Assembly (NCBI RefSeq): GCF_000724625.1
Contig: NZ_CP007139.1
Span: 1,612,001-1,676,000, forward strand
Reading direction: 5' to 3'
Length of the DNA stretch: 64,000 bases
DNA from: Fimbriimonas ginsengisoli Gsoil 348
Lineage (GTDB): Bacteria; Armatimonadota; Fimbriimonadia; Fimbriimonadales; Fimbriimonadaceae
Shown here piece after piece: positions 50,482 through 58,566 of this stretch (its first letter is position 1; every line of letters begins with the position of its first letter). The notes under the pieces are model-generated. The model worked only from the letters and a program-made list of their open reading frames with translations, searched no databases and was not told where the DNA came from. Position numbers and translations under genes: made by a program.

Positions 50482-50943
50482 ATGTCCTTCACGTTCCTAG
50501 ACCCCGGTCTCTTGGTCGATCGCGAGCTTGAGCTGCGGCTTCGCAAGACGTCGCCGGGGAACCCGGCGGGGCCGTGGGCTCCGGCTTATCACTTCGATAT
50601 GGTGCTGTCACTCACCGAGACGAAGGTGGGGAACATCGACTTGCGTATCGGCGACCTCCCAGGGCTCGTGCTGTACGGCGGACACATCGGATATACGGTA
50701 GATCGAGGGCACCGGGGGCATCGTTACGCGGCCCGAGCGGTGCGTCTGCTTTTGGAACTCGCGCGCCGCCACGGCATGACCACCTTGTGGATCACTTGCA
50801 ACCCGGACAACATGGCGTCGCGCCGGACATGCGAGCTCGCCGGAGGCGAATTTGTCGAGATCGTCGATCTGCCGACCGACAACGACATGTATCTCGAAGG
50901 AGAAAAGCAGAAGTGCCGCTACCGCTTTAGGTTGGACGGATAG
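50482..50943 (+). CDS. GNAT family N-acetyltransferase
   Basis: This is a 153-residue protein from the ATG at 50482 (MSFTFLDPGLLVDRELEL); a TTG 7 codons earlier is less likely. The GNAT core includes HIGYTVDRGHRGHRYAARAVRLLLELARRHG, which carries the acetyl-CoA loop (RGHRGHRYA), followed by TLWITCNPDNMASRRTCELAGGEFVE, typical of ribosomal-protein or small-molecule acetyltransferases. The substrate is unknown. It converges with the gene at 50919 with a 25-bp 3' overlap. Confidence 0.83.
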   Translation: MSFTFLDPGLLVDRELELRLRKTSPGNPAGPWAPAYHFDMVLSLTETKVGNIDLRIGDLPGLVLYGGHIGYTVDRGHRGHRYAARAVRLLLELARRHGMTTLWITCNPDNMASRRTCELAGGEFVEIVDLPTDNDMYLEGEKQKCRYRFRLDG

Positions 50944-52226
50944 GGCAGTTCGATTCCCAAATCGCGTTTGCGGTCGCCGCCATCGTCTTTCCCGTCGAGC
51001 CCGACGGAATAGATTCGCAGGTTTCCTCCGGGCGAGGCATATTTGAGTGGGCCGTTTCCAAACGGGTCCCGAGACTCTCGCGACGCGGGATCGGGGCGTA
51101 CCAGCCCTTTAGCGAACGTCAGACCGGCCTTGAGAACGCGGCGCTGAGCGATGGCGGTCGCGAATGGATGATCGTTCGTGTCGGTGAATAAGGAAATCTG
51201 GTCGTAGAGGAAGCGGGCAGGACCCGACGCATCTGCGATCGCCTTCTTAGCTTGCTCGGCCGCCGCCTCGATGCCACTTACGTCGTCGGGGTCCTTTGGA
51301 AGGGCTTCGTAATAGGTGCGCCAGAACTTCAGCAGGGTCGCCTCGTTTGCCTGACGAACCCAGGTCAGACGAAGGGATCGAAACCTGGCTTCGTCGACAT
51401 TAGTGATTCCCATTGACGTTAGAAACTCGGTTTCCTTGCCGCCCAAGACCTCGCAGGTCCGGTGAGAAAGGACGAACTCACCCGCCACATTCGGTCGCAG
51501 GTCCGTAGGAGTTCCCAGATCCTTGAGAACCTTGGAAAGTCCGGCGACGACCGACGGTTCCCTAGAATGTCTCTCGAGAACCCGAAGAGACGCATCCAGT
51601 ACCTGCCGCTCGATCGAAGCGTGGATGACGGCGGAGACGACCAGGGGATCTTCTCCCAGGTGGCGCGCCATATGCGCGGCAGTCTCGAGCCGTCGAATGC
51701 CGGTATCGACATCGCCGCCGTCGATCCTCGTCACACCGTCGATGGCCAAGTCCACGGCGAGAGCTCGGAAGGGGGCCAGGTCGGGAAGTAGGAGCAGAAT
51801 TCCTTGCTCATACGCTCGCCCATAATTCAGATGGTCGCATGCCGCACCCGCCTCCGCTCTCGCAAATGCGGGACCAAGAAGCGCCAAATTCCGCCGAAGG
51901 TCGGACGCTTGCTTTGAAGTCAAAGTGCGATTAAACGCCTTGTCCGCGAGAGCCTGAGCATCCGTCAGCGGCCTCGGCGACCCCGGAGAGGTTTTCGTAG
52001 CGCTAATCGCGTTCAGGTAATCCGAGGCGGCGTTGGTGCCAGGCTTGGCGTCGAGAAGCGCCCGAAGCTCGGGGGGAGTGACGGGAAGGCCGTCCGCCCG
52101 CGCTCGATCGACTTCCCGCTGAATCGCCGCTCCCGCACCGCCAAATGGGCTGCGAGACCACGCGACCCAAGCCGCTCCGAGCGTAAGACCGGTCAGAACC
52201 CATAGTAGCCAACGCCGCTGTTTCAT
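50919..52226 (-). CDS. Membrane-anchored protein with pseudopilin-like C-terminus, paralogue of 36338-37651
   Basis: This is a 435-residue protein with an N-terminal TM anchor (LLWVLTGLTLGAAWVAW), a helical middle and a C-terminal DPFGNGPLKYASPGGN followed by LRIYSVGLDGKDDGG. The tail is like the GspG pseudopilin C-terminus. Its paralogue 14 kb away shares the layout and the motifs GLPV, ELRALL-like, DPF and YSVG-DG-GG. It may be a substrate-like or structural periplasmic protein; function unknown. No secretion genes are nearby. Confidence 0.75.
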   Translation of the reverse strand: MKQRRWLLWVLTGLTLGAAWVAWSRSPFGGAGAAIQREVDRARADGLPVTPPELRALLDAKPGTNAASDYLNAISATKTSPGSPRPLTDAQALADKAFNRTLTSKQASDLRRNLALLGPAFARAEAGAACDHLNYGRAYEQGILLLLPDLAPFRALAVDLAIDGVTRIDGGDVDTGIRRLETAAHMARHLGEDPLVVSAVIHASIERQVLDASLRVLERHSREPSVVAGLSKVLKDLGTPTDLRPNVAGEFVLSHRTCEVLGGKETEFLTSMGITNVDEARFRSLRLTWVRQANEATLLKFWRTYYEALPKDPDDVSGIEAAAEQAKKAIADASGPARFLYDQISLFTDTNDHPFATAIAQRRVLKAGLTFAKGLVRPDPASRESRDPFGNGPLKYASPGGNLRIYSVGLDGKDDGGDRKRDLGIELPYPSNLKR

Positions 52227-52387
52227 AGTTGATCTCTCTTTAATATAGGACTACGGGTATCTGGTTGTGTCCAGTTGCGGGTTGGCTAGTCGAAGTAGAT
52301 GGCTCAAGACCCGGCTCAGAGCAGCTTAATATGCGCCTTGGCTAGTTTCTTGGGTGAATCCGTCGATTGACCGAAAAATATGGTGTT

Positions 52388-52420
52388 CATTCGCTATTCG
52401 CGAATCACGAATAGCGAATG
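52388..52420. promoter_or_regulatory. Perfect 13-bp inverted repeat, candidate operator of the HTH/nucleotidyltransferase pair
   Basis: CATTCGCTATTCG (52388-52400) and CGAATAGCGAATG (52408-52420) are exact inverted repeats with a 7-bp spacer CGAATCA. TATACT (52424-52429) just after the palindrome can be a -10 box. This is the layout expected for autoregulation by the HTH protein encoded immediately downstream. The flanking gap (52227-52387) shows nothing else. Confidence 0.65.
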
Positions 52421-52954
52421 AGCTATACTAGAGGCGTGCTGGATTCCGCAGACATGTACGTACTGCTCAAAGTCGCATCGCTGCGAGGACAGGATGACTG
52501 GTCTCAGGGCCTCCTAGCCGCTGAAATCGGGGTGAGCTCCTCTACCGTGAACCGTGCGCTCAAGAGGGCGGCGGAAGTGAAGCTCTACCAACCAGCACGC
52601 AAGAAGATGAACCTGCGATCCCTTGAGGAGGCGCTTGTGCACGGCGCAAAGTACTTTATGGCGCCGAAGCGAGGCGGGGAGGTGCGGGGGACTCCCACGG
52701 CATGGGCGGCTCCGCCTCTCAACGAGGAGATCGCGTCGTCCGATGCGTTGCCTCCCGTCTGGCCCAACCCGATTGGCGAGGCGCGGGGACTGTCCGTTGA
52801 GCCCCTGCACCCAAGCGCACCGAAGGTCGCGCTAAGAGATCCGAACTTTTACGCCGTGCTCGCCCTCGTGGACGCGCTACGCATGGGTGACAACCGGGAG
52901 CGCATTCTCGCGCAGAAGGAATTGCACCGACTCTTCGCGCCGAGTGAGGACTGA
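52418..52954 (+). CDS. Helix-turn-helix protein, probable antitoxin/regulator
   Basis: This is a 178-residue protein whose N-terminal ~70 residues form a winged-helix-like DNA-binding domain (VLLKVASLRGQDDWSQGLLAAEIGVSSSTVNRALKRAAEVKLYQPARK, with the recognition helix SSSTVNRALKRA). The C-terminal part has a Pro-rich linker and a helical tail (FYAVLALVDALRMGDNRERILAQKELHRLF). The nucleotidyltransferase gene starts 1 bp after its stop, as in AbiE-like toxin-antitoxin pairs. If TATACT at 52424 is the -10 box, GTG 52436 or ATG 52454 would be the start. The role is inferred from context. Confidence 0.7.
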   Translation: MSYTRGVLDSADMYVLLKVASLRGQDDWSQGLLAAEIGVSSSTVNRALKRAAEVKLYQPARKKMNLRSLEEALVHGAKYFMAPKRGGEVRGTPTAWAAPPLNEEIASSDALPPVWPNPIGEARGLSVEPLHPSAPKVALRDPNFYAVLALVDALRMGDNRERILAQKELHRLFAPSED

Positions 52955-52955
52955 G

Positions 52956-53651
52956 ATGCGAGCCTTGCCGCCAATCGAGTTGCTCAACCAAGCCGCCGAG
53001 CGCCTTGGCGACCTTTGCCAAGAGGTGGTTTTCCTCGGCGGCGCCGTGGTCGGGTTGTTGCTGACGGAGAAGGGTGCACTGCCGCCTCGAGTAACCAAAG
53101 ACGTCGATGTGGCGATCGAAGTGGGCGCAAGTATCCTGGATTTGCACGCGCTCGACCGCCGGCTCTTGGATCTTGGGTTCAGGAACGACATGGAGGGTCC
53201 CACGTGCCGCTATCTACACGGGATCGCCGTAATCGACGTGATCCCCGTCAACCCCGAGATCACCATTGGGGTGAATTCCTGGTATCCCCTCGCCATCGCT
53301 ACCGCGTGGTCGCACGTCTTAGATAACAACATCCCGGTCAAAGTGATCGACCCCGTGTGTTTTCTTGGCACAAAGATGACCGCCTTCCGTTCACCGTCCC
53401 GGGAATACCACGACGACATATTCCTCAGCCGAGACTTCAGCGACATGGTTCGCGTCATTGATGGCAGGGCGACGATCGTCGCCGAAACGTTGGACGCCGA
53501 TGGCGAATTGCGCGCTTTTCTCAAGGAACAGTTTGGCGCCATCCTCGAGAGCGACTACCTCGAAGAAGCCATCCAAAACTATGTCGAGCCAGGGCGCGAG
53601 GACCTTGTACTCGAGCGGATCCGGGGTCTTGCTGGCGAGGATGCAACCTAA
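52956..53651 (+). CDS. Nucleotidyltransferase, AbiEii/AbiGii-toxin-like
   Basis: This is a 231-residue protein with the DNA polymerase-beta-type nucleotidyltransferase signature: FLGGAVVGLLL (GG at 28-29) followed by RVTKDVDVAIEV with the metal-binding Asp49 and Asp51. A third acid is likely in the VIDVIPVN strand. The fold, size and partner HTH gene match type IV (AbiE-like) toxins that block growth by modifying nucleotides or RNA. ATG 52956 follows a GAGGACTGAG ribosome-binding site and sits 1 bp beyond the antitoxin stop. Substrate unproven; it could also be a housekeeping nucleotidyltransferase. Confidence 0.75.
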   Translation: MRALPPIELLNQAAERLGDLCQEVVFLGGAVVGLLLTEKGALPPRVTKDVDVAIEVGASILDLHALDRRLLDLGFRNDMEGPTCRYLHGIAVIDVIPVNPEITIGVNSWYPLAIATAWSHVLDNNIPVKVIDPVCFLGTKMTAFRSPSREYHDDIFLSRDFSDMVRVIDGRATIVAETLDADGELRAFLKEQFGAILESDYLEEAIQNYVEPGREDLVLERIRGLAGEDAT

Positions 53652-53982
53652 CACGAGAGGTGAGCCGATCAAGTCCAGCTAGAGTCTTTTGACGCCGTTT
53701 CGACGCACCCGATCTGCTGCACTCTTGAGCCCTCGCCGCCATCTCGCGGCCGTCCTGCCCAGAATTCCGATATCCACCCGAGGACGCAGGCAACGCCTTT
53801 CGCATTGAGCGAGTCAAATCTCGTTCCATGGCGGCTTCTTGCCGGACGGGGAGGGACCGATAACAAGGGACAGCCTTTCGGACTCGATTCGTTCTTCGAC
53901 AAATATCCCTCGTTCGCGGGAATAAATCGATGGCGTGCCGTGTCTTGCACATGCCCCGGAACCGGGGATCAAGGAGCAAGGG

Positions 53983-55197
53983 ATGGACGTTCAAGGATTA
54001 CTCGACGAAGACGGCATCGATCGCCGTGGCTTTCTCAAGTGCATGGCATGGGCCGGGACAGGGATGCTGTTCACCGTCCAAGGTGGAATTCTGAAATCTC
54101 AGCCGCTAATGTCGCTGTTCGGGAGCGACCCCGAGGCGGAGGCGGCAATTCGGAAGGCGACCTTTAGCTTCGTTCAGATCAGCGACAGTCATATCGGCTT
54201 CAGCAAGCAAGCGAATAAGGATGTGGTCGGAACGTTGCAGGCGGCGGTCGAGCGGATCAATCTCGGTCCCGCGCCGGATTTGCTTCTCCACACCGGCGAC
54301 CTCAGCCACCTTTCAAAGCCCGAGGAGTTCGACACCCTCGATCAGGTGCTTAAGGGCGTGCGAACCACCGACCGATTCTTCGTCCCGGGCGAGCACGACG
54401 TTCTCGAAGATGGAGGGAAGCTTTTCCGGGAGCGGTACGGCAGACAGGCGAAGGGGGAAGGATGGTACAGCTTCGACCACAAGGGCGTACACTTTGTGGC
54501 GCTGGTCAACGTTCTCAACCTTAAAGCCGGGGGCTTCGGAAGTTTAGGAGAGGAGCAGCTTTCCTGGCTTCGCGACGACGTGCGCAACTTGCGTAGCAGC
54601 ACGCCGATCGTCGTTTTCGCGCACGTTCCGCTTTGGACGGTGTATCCGGAATGGGGATGGGGAACCGACGATGGCGGCCGCGCGCTAGAGATATTGAAGC
54701 GCTTCGGCTCGGTCACCGTGCTCAATGGGCATATCCACCAGACGATGCAGAAAGTCGAGGGGAACGTCACCTTCCATACCGCGATGTCTACCGCCTTCCC
54801 GCAACCGAAGCCAGGAAGCGCGCCCTCCCCGGGGCCGATGACGGTGCCGGCCGGAGAGTTGAAGGGTCTCCTCGGCGTCACCACGGTTCAGTACCGACAG
54901 GGGCAATCGAGCCTGGCGATCGTGGACAGTTCGCTCGCGGCGGCGGGCCAAGATCAAAAAGTCTCCATCGATAACTTCAGCTTTTCCCCCGCGACGCTAA
55001 CCGTCGAGCGCGGAACTCGAGTTACGTGGACGAATCGAGACGATATTCCTCACACGGTGGTCGACCAAAAGGGCGGATTTAAGTCGAAGGTGTTGGACAC
55101 CAACGACTCTTATTCGCACACGTTCGACCGGGCTGGGGAGGTCGCCTATTTCTGTTCGATTCACCCGCATATGACCGGGAAGGTGATCGTCCACTGA
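53983..55197 (+). CDS. TAT-exported metallophosphoesterase fused to a cupredoxin domain
   Basis: This is a 404-residue protein with start at ATG 53983 behind AAGGAG. The N-terminal DRRGFLKCMAWAGTGMLF is a twin-arginine signal. The phosphoesterase (about 45-300) has QISDSHIGF, HTGDLSH, PGEHDVLED, AHVPLWT and LNGHIHQ. The N of the usual GNHD is replaced by E (GEHD), an atypical metal ligand. The C-terminal ~90 residues form a cupredoxin: WTNRDDIPHTVV (His), then YFCSIHPHMTGKVIVH with Cys, His and Met ligands for a type 1 copper site. Gap 53652-53982 upstream shows no gene. It heads an apparent operon with a sigma and anti-sigma gene. Confidence 0.9.
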   Translation: MDVQGLLDEDGIDRRGFLKCMAWAGTGMLFTVQGGILKSQPLMSLFGSDPEAEAAIRKATFSFVQISDSHIGFSKQANKDVVGTLQAAVERINLGPAPDLLLHTGDLSHLSKPEEFDTLDQVLKGVRTTDRFFVPGEHDVLEDGGKLFRERYGRQAKGEGWYSFDHKGVHFVALVNVLNLKAGGFGSLGEEQLSWLRDDVRNLRSSTPIVVFAHVPLWTVYPEWGWGTDDGGRALEILKRFGSVTVLNGHIHQTMQKVEGNVTFHTAMSTAFPQPKPGSAPSPGPMTVPAGELKGLLGVTTVQYRQGQSSLAIVDSSLAAAGQDQKVSIDNFSFSPATLTVERGTRVTWTNRDDIPHTVVDQKGGFKSKVLDTNDSYSHTFDRAGEVAYFCSIHPHMTGKVIVH

Positions 55198-55221
55198 GGG
55201 AGTCGATGACAAGGAGACCGC

Positions 55222-55746
55222 TTGTTTAGGCGGTCGGAAGCGGAACGGTATCGAGAGATCGTAGACCCAAATCTCGACGCCGCCTACGGGCTCGCCTTCT
55301 GGCTGTTGAACGACCATCACGACGCTGAGGATGCCGTGCAAAGCGCGGCCCTTAGCGCCTACCAGCACCTTGGGCAACTCCGAGGCGAGGATGGGCGGCG
55401 CTGGTTTCTTAAGATCGTCCGGAACACATGTATGAACGAGATCCGCAGACAGGCATCGCGAAGCCGATTCGAGGTCGATGTCGACACCGACGTCGCCGAT
55501 CCGTCGTCAGGCGACGCCGAGGCGGTGGTCCTCCTTCGGTACGACGCGGAGAGGCTGCGTAAGGCGATCGAGTCGTTGCCGCCACCCTTGCGCGAGGTGA
55601 TCGTTCTGCGCGAGTTCGAGGAGATGACGTACCGCGACATCGCCGAGATCACGGGAACGGTCGCCGGCACGGTGATGTCCCGGCTCTCGCGAGCCCGGAA
55701 CCGGCTTCTCGGCCTGCTCCAAGATGAGGTGATCCATGACCTGTAA
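55222..55746 (+). CDS. ECF-type RNA polymerase sigma factor
   Basis: This is a 174-residue sigma factor with region 2 (about 18-80: AYGLAFWLLNDHHDAEDAVQSAALSA) and region 4 (about 113-165: LPPPLREVIVLREFEEMTYRDIAEITGTVAGTVMSRLSRARNRLL). It starts at TTG 55222 behind AAGGAG, 24 bp after the phosphoesterase-cupredoxin gene, and its stop overlaps the ATG of the anti-sigma gene (ATGAC). By analogy the sigma factor may respond to periplasmic copper, redox or phosphate stress sensed by the anti-sigma factor; this is inference. Confidence 0.9.
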   Translation: MFRRSEAERYREIVDPNLDAAYGLAFWLLNDHHDAEDAVQSAALSAYQHLGQLRGEDGRRWFLKIVRNTCMNEIRRQASRSRFEVDVDTDVADPSSGDAEAVVLLRYDAERLRKAIESLPPPLREVIVLREFEEMTYRDIAEITGTVAGTVMSRLSRARNRLLGLLQDEVIHDL

Positions 55747-56446
55747 CGACGCCAAATCTCATCTCAGCGCCTATCTCGACGGTGAGTTGGACGCCGCCAG
55801 CACAAGTCAAGTGCGCGGCCACTTAGCCGACTGCGAAGGCTGCAGGATGGAGCAAGCACGGTTGGAGGGGCTGATCGGCGCGATCCGCACCCAGGTCCCC
55901 CGGCCGGTCGCATCCGGCACACTTCGAGCGAGGGTAGCTCCCCAGCCTCGAAAGAACCCTATCTGGCTGACCGCCGGGGGCTCGCTGGCTCTTGGACTGG
56001 CGCTTGGCGTGGCCCTCATGTGGCCTCGTCGAACCGACGATGCTTTGGTTGCCAGCCTAGTGGATGGCCACGTTCGGTCGCTCATGGCGAGCCACCTGTT
56101 CGACGTTGCCTCGACGGATCGGCACACCGTGAAACCGTGGTTTCTTGGCAAGATCGACTTCGCACCGGCCGTCCCCGACTTGGCGCGAGATGGTTTTCCG
56201 TTAATCGGCGGTCGGCTCGATTACCTGGGCGGACGTCCTGCCGCAGGCCTGGTCTACCGGCGAAACGCCCACATCATCAACGTATTCGCCCTCCCCCACT
56301 CGCCGGCTACCCCGCCGCCCTCGTCGGTGAGAGGGTTTCACTTGGCAATGTGGCGGTTAGGGGATGTCGATTATTGGGCGGTATCGGACGTGGAAGCGAG
56401 CGAACTGGCGACCTTCGCGAAGCGATTTGAGGCTTCGGCCCGATAG
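55736..56446 (+). CDS. Membrane-bound anti-sigma factor with zinc-finger (zf-HC2) domain
   Basis: This is a 236-residue protein whose N-terminus has the zf-HC2 pattern (MTCNDAKSHLSAYLDGEL, then HLADCEGCRME: H-x3-C-x2-C). A TM helix follows (about 85-102, GGSLALGLALGVALMW). The ~130-residue periplasmic part contains PWFLGKIDFAPAVPDL and LDYLGGRPAAGLVYR, which resemble family anti-sigma sensor domains. It overlaps the sigma factor gene, so the pair is probably co-translated. The signal that releases the sigma factor is unknown. Confidence 0.88.
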   Translation: MTCNDAKSHLSAYLDGELDAASTSQVRGHLADCEGCRMEQARLEGLIGAIRTQVPRPVASGTLRARVAPQPRKNPIWLTAGGSLALGLALGVALMWPRRTDDALVASLVDGHVRSLMASHLFDVASTDRHTVKPWFLGKIDFAPAVPDLARDGFPLIGGRLDYLGGRPAAGLVYRRNAHIINVFALPHSPATPPPSSVRGFHLAMWRLGDVDYWAVSDVEASELATFAKRFEASAR

Positions 56447-56475
56447 AGTTTCGGTGGATGAACGAAAGGTTCTTA

Positions 56476-56498
56476 CTCGGGCGGGCCGCCCGTGCGAC
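56476..56498. repeat. Hairpin module CGGGCGG-GCCGCCCG
   Basis: A single palindromic module in the short gap between two convergent genes, like the GGGC/GCCC modules at 6520-6555 and 30958-31004. Confidence 0.5.
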
Positions 56499-56500
56499 TT

Positions 56501-57436
56501 CTAGGCAAGGGGCGGTACGGAGCGGGTTCCGGCCAAACCCATCAGAGCGGCGATGCGCGCCTCGACGTCCGGGTGGGTACTCAGCAGATCGTTCGTGTGG
56601 ATCAGCTTAAGCGGGTTCACGATGTACATGTGCTGGGTAGCTCGATTGGCCACTTGCAGCGGGTCCGGATCGGAGGCGATCTTGCGCAACGCCCGCGCAA
56701 GCCCCTCTGGGTAGCGCGTCAGCTCCGCGGCCGAGGCATCCGCGAGATACTCCCGCTTTCGGCTGACCGCCAGCTCGAGGAGACCGGCAAAAATCGGGGC
56801 GACGATCGAGAGGACGAAGCCGACGATCATGAATATCGACGCCAGCGAGTTGTCGTCCCGATCGCGATCGCGCCGGCTTCCGCCGCCGAACCACTGCATG
56901 CGAACGAACAAATCGGCCAACAACGGGATCAGCCCGGCGACGACCGTGACGGTCGTCATAAATTTGATGTCGTCGTTCCGAATATGCGACATCTCATGGG
57001 CCATGACCCCCTGCAACTCGTCGCGATCCAGCTTTTGAAGCAAGCCGGTGGTAACCGCGATCGACGCTTCCTCGGGGTTTCGCCCGGTTGCGAACGCGTT
57101 GGGCGACGCGTCGTCGATCACGTACACCTTTGGCTTGGGGATCCCCGCCGCGATCGCCATTTCTTCGACCACGTTGTTCAGAACCTGATCTTCCGCTTGA
57201 GTGGCTTCCCGCGCCCGTGAAATGCTCAAGATGATGTTCGAGCCGGAGCGGTTGGAGACCCACGCCATGATCAGGCCGAGCAAAGCCGCGCCTCCGGCGC
57301 CCAGATACCATTGGCGCGGCGCGTAAGTCCCGGCGATCGCCGCGCCGAGCGCGGTTAGCAGGACGATGATGATGAACGCGAGCAGAATGCTGCCGCGACG
57401 GTTCGCCTGAATCTGCTCCTGCAGCGTCTTCTTCAT
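56501..57436 (-). CDS. htpX: Protease HtpX homologue (M48B)
   Basis: This is a 311-residue membrane zinc protease. Two N-terminal TM helices (IIIVLLTALGAAIAG and LGAGGAALLGLIMAWVS) precede the conserved ASPNAFATGR and the zinc motif HEMSH (147-151). Further hydrophobic segments and REYLADASAAELT, containing the third ligand Glu, follow. HtpX degrades damaged membrane proteins alongside FtsH. A charged DRDRDD loop in the middle is lineage-specific. No regulator is adjacent. Confidence 0.93.
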   Translation of the reverse strand: MKKTLQEQIQANRRGSILLAFIIIVLLTALGAAIAGTYAPRQWYLGAGGAALLGLIMAWVSNRSGSNIILSISRAREATQAEDQVLNNVVEEMAIAAGIPKPKVYVIDDASPNAFATGRNPEEASIAVTTGLLQKLDRDELQGVMAHEMSHIRNDDIKFMTTVTVVAGLIPLLADLFVRMQWFGGGSRRDRDRDDNSLASIFMIVGFVLSIVAPIFAGLLELAVSRKREYLADASAAELTRYPEGLARALRKIASDPDPLQVANRATQHMYIVNPLKLIHTNDLLSTHPDVEARIAALMGLAGTRSVPPLA

Positions 57437-57494
57437 CGGTCTCGCTTAAGGGTACGCGATCCAAGCCACCCGAGATTCACCTGAGAACAAGAAC

Positions 57495-58550
57495 CTACGC
57501 CTTCGTCGGCTCGGGATCGCCCCGGTGCCGCATCTTATCCGCATACAGCGCCAGATCCGCCACCCGCTGCATGTCGTCCGCGCAGTCGTCGCGATGAATC
57601 AGACCCATCGACGCGCTAACGGCGCCGATCTCGTCAACCATCACATTTAAACATTCCCGAAGCCTCGGCCCGATCCGTTCCGCGGTCGTCCGGGTGGCTT
57701 GCGGCAAGATCACCGCAAACTCGTCGCCACCGATACGGGCCACCAGGTCCGAGTCGCGAACCGTCCTCGCCAACGCCTTAGCGATCTCGACCAGCGCGTG
57801 ATCCCCCGCCATGTGCCCGTAAGTGTCGTTGATCCCCTTCATGTCGTCGACGTCGATCAACGCGAGAGCGAACGGTTCCAAACTCCTCTGGGCGGCATCC
57901 AGGGCGCTTTCGAAGGCACGGCGATTCGGCAAGCCGGTGAGCGCGTCGGTGTGAGCCAACGCTTTCATCCGTTCGACCTCTTCGGCGAGGCGCGCCCGGG
58001 TGCGGTGCTCTTCCGTCACGTCGGCGATCACGTCTACGCTGCCACCCCCCAAGATCTCCGACGTCGCACGGTGTACCACCGCCCGCTTGCGACCATGCCC
58101 CAGCGTCCGAAACTCCGCTTCGAACCGCTGGCCCACGCCTTGCGGAGTCATCCAATCGGAAAAGTGGGTGCCGACCATCGCGTCGGCGGAGGTGCCGAGC
58201 CATTCGGCCAAGCAATCGGTCGCCTCGATGATCCGCCCATCGCGGCCCAGCCGCCACAACGAGGGAGTCAGAAGCCGGGTCAGAAAAGCCTGCCGCAAGC
58301 CGCTGGACGGCACGATGGCGATGGCGCACCGCCCATCCGCCATCGGAGCCCCCCTAAAATGAAGCCATCCCCCTTCCAAGAGGGGCATTTCCGCCCGGAA
58401 CGGAACGCGCCGGGCGATCTCCGGCCCAAGCCAGCTCACATCCATCGCCGGCTGGTCGCTGGGCACCGACTCCAATACCTGCGCCCCCTCGTCGACCACG
58501 AGCATGCGCACCGAAAGGGTCCTCAGTAGTTCCAGGGTGTCGATGAACAT
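57495..58550 (-). CDS. PAS-GGDEF diguanylate cyclase
   Basis: This is a 351-residue protein with a poorly conserved N-terminal sensory region (about 1-85), a PAS-like domain (about 90-205, around RDGRIIEATDCLAEWLGTSADAM) and a GGDEF domain (about 215-345). The active motif is intact GGDEF (IGGDEFAV, about residue 275). RxxD is found exactly five residues before it (RDSD), which forms the inhibitory I-site, so the enzyme should make c-di-GMP with product feedback. It is just upstream of metG's 3' end on the same strand. Confidence 0.9.
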   Translation of the reverse strand: MFIDTLELLRTLSVRMLVVDEGAQVLESVPSDQPAMDVSWLGPEIARRVPFRAEMPLLEGGWLHFRGAPMADGRCAIAIVPSSGLRQAFLTRLLTPSLWRLGRDGRIIEATDCLAEWLGTSADAMVGTHFSDWMTPQGVGQRFEAEFRTLGHGRKRAVVHRATSEILGGGSVDVIADVTEEHRTRARLAEEVERMKALAHTDALTGLPNRRAFESALDAAQRSLEPFALALIDVDDMKGINDTYGHMAGDHALVEIAKALARTVRDSDLVARIGGDEFAVILPQATRTTAERIGPRLRECLNVMVDEIGAVSASMGLIHRDDCADDMQRVADLALYADKMRHRGDPEPTKA

Positions 58551-58566
58551 GGCTTGGGTGGCGGGA

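Noticed and set aside
53521-53994. Minus-strand frame across the gap before the phosphoesterase-cupredoxin gene
   Set aside because: Arg-rich and overlaps two plus-strand genes; no family pattern.
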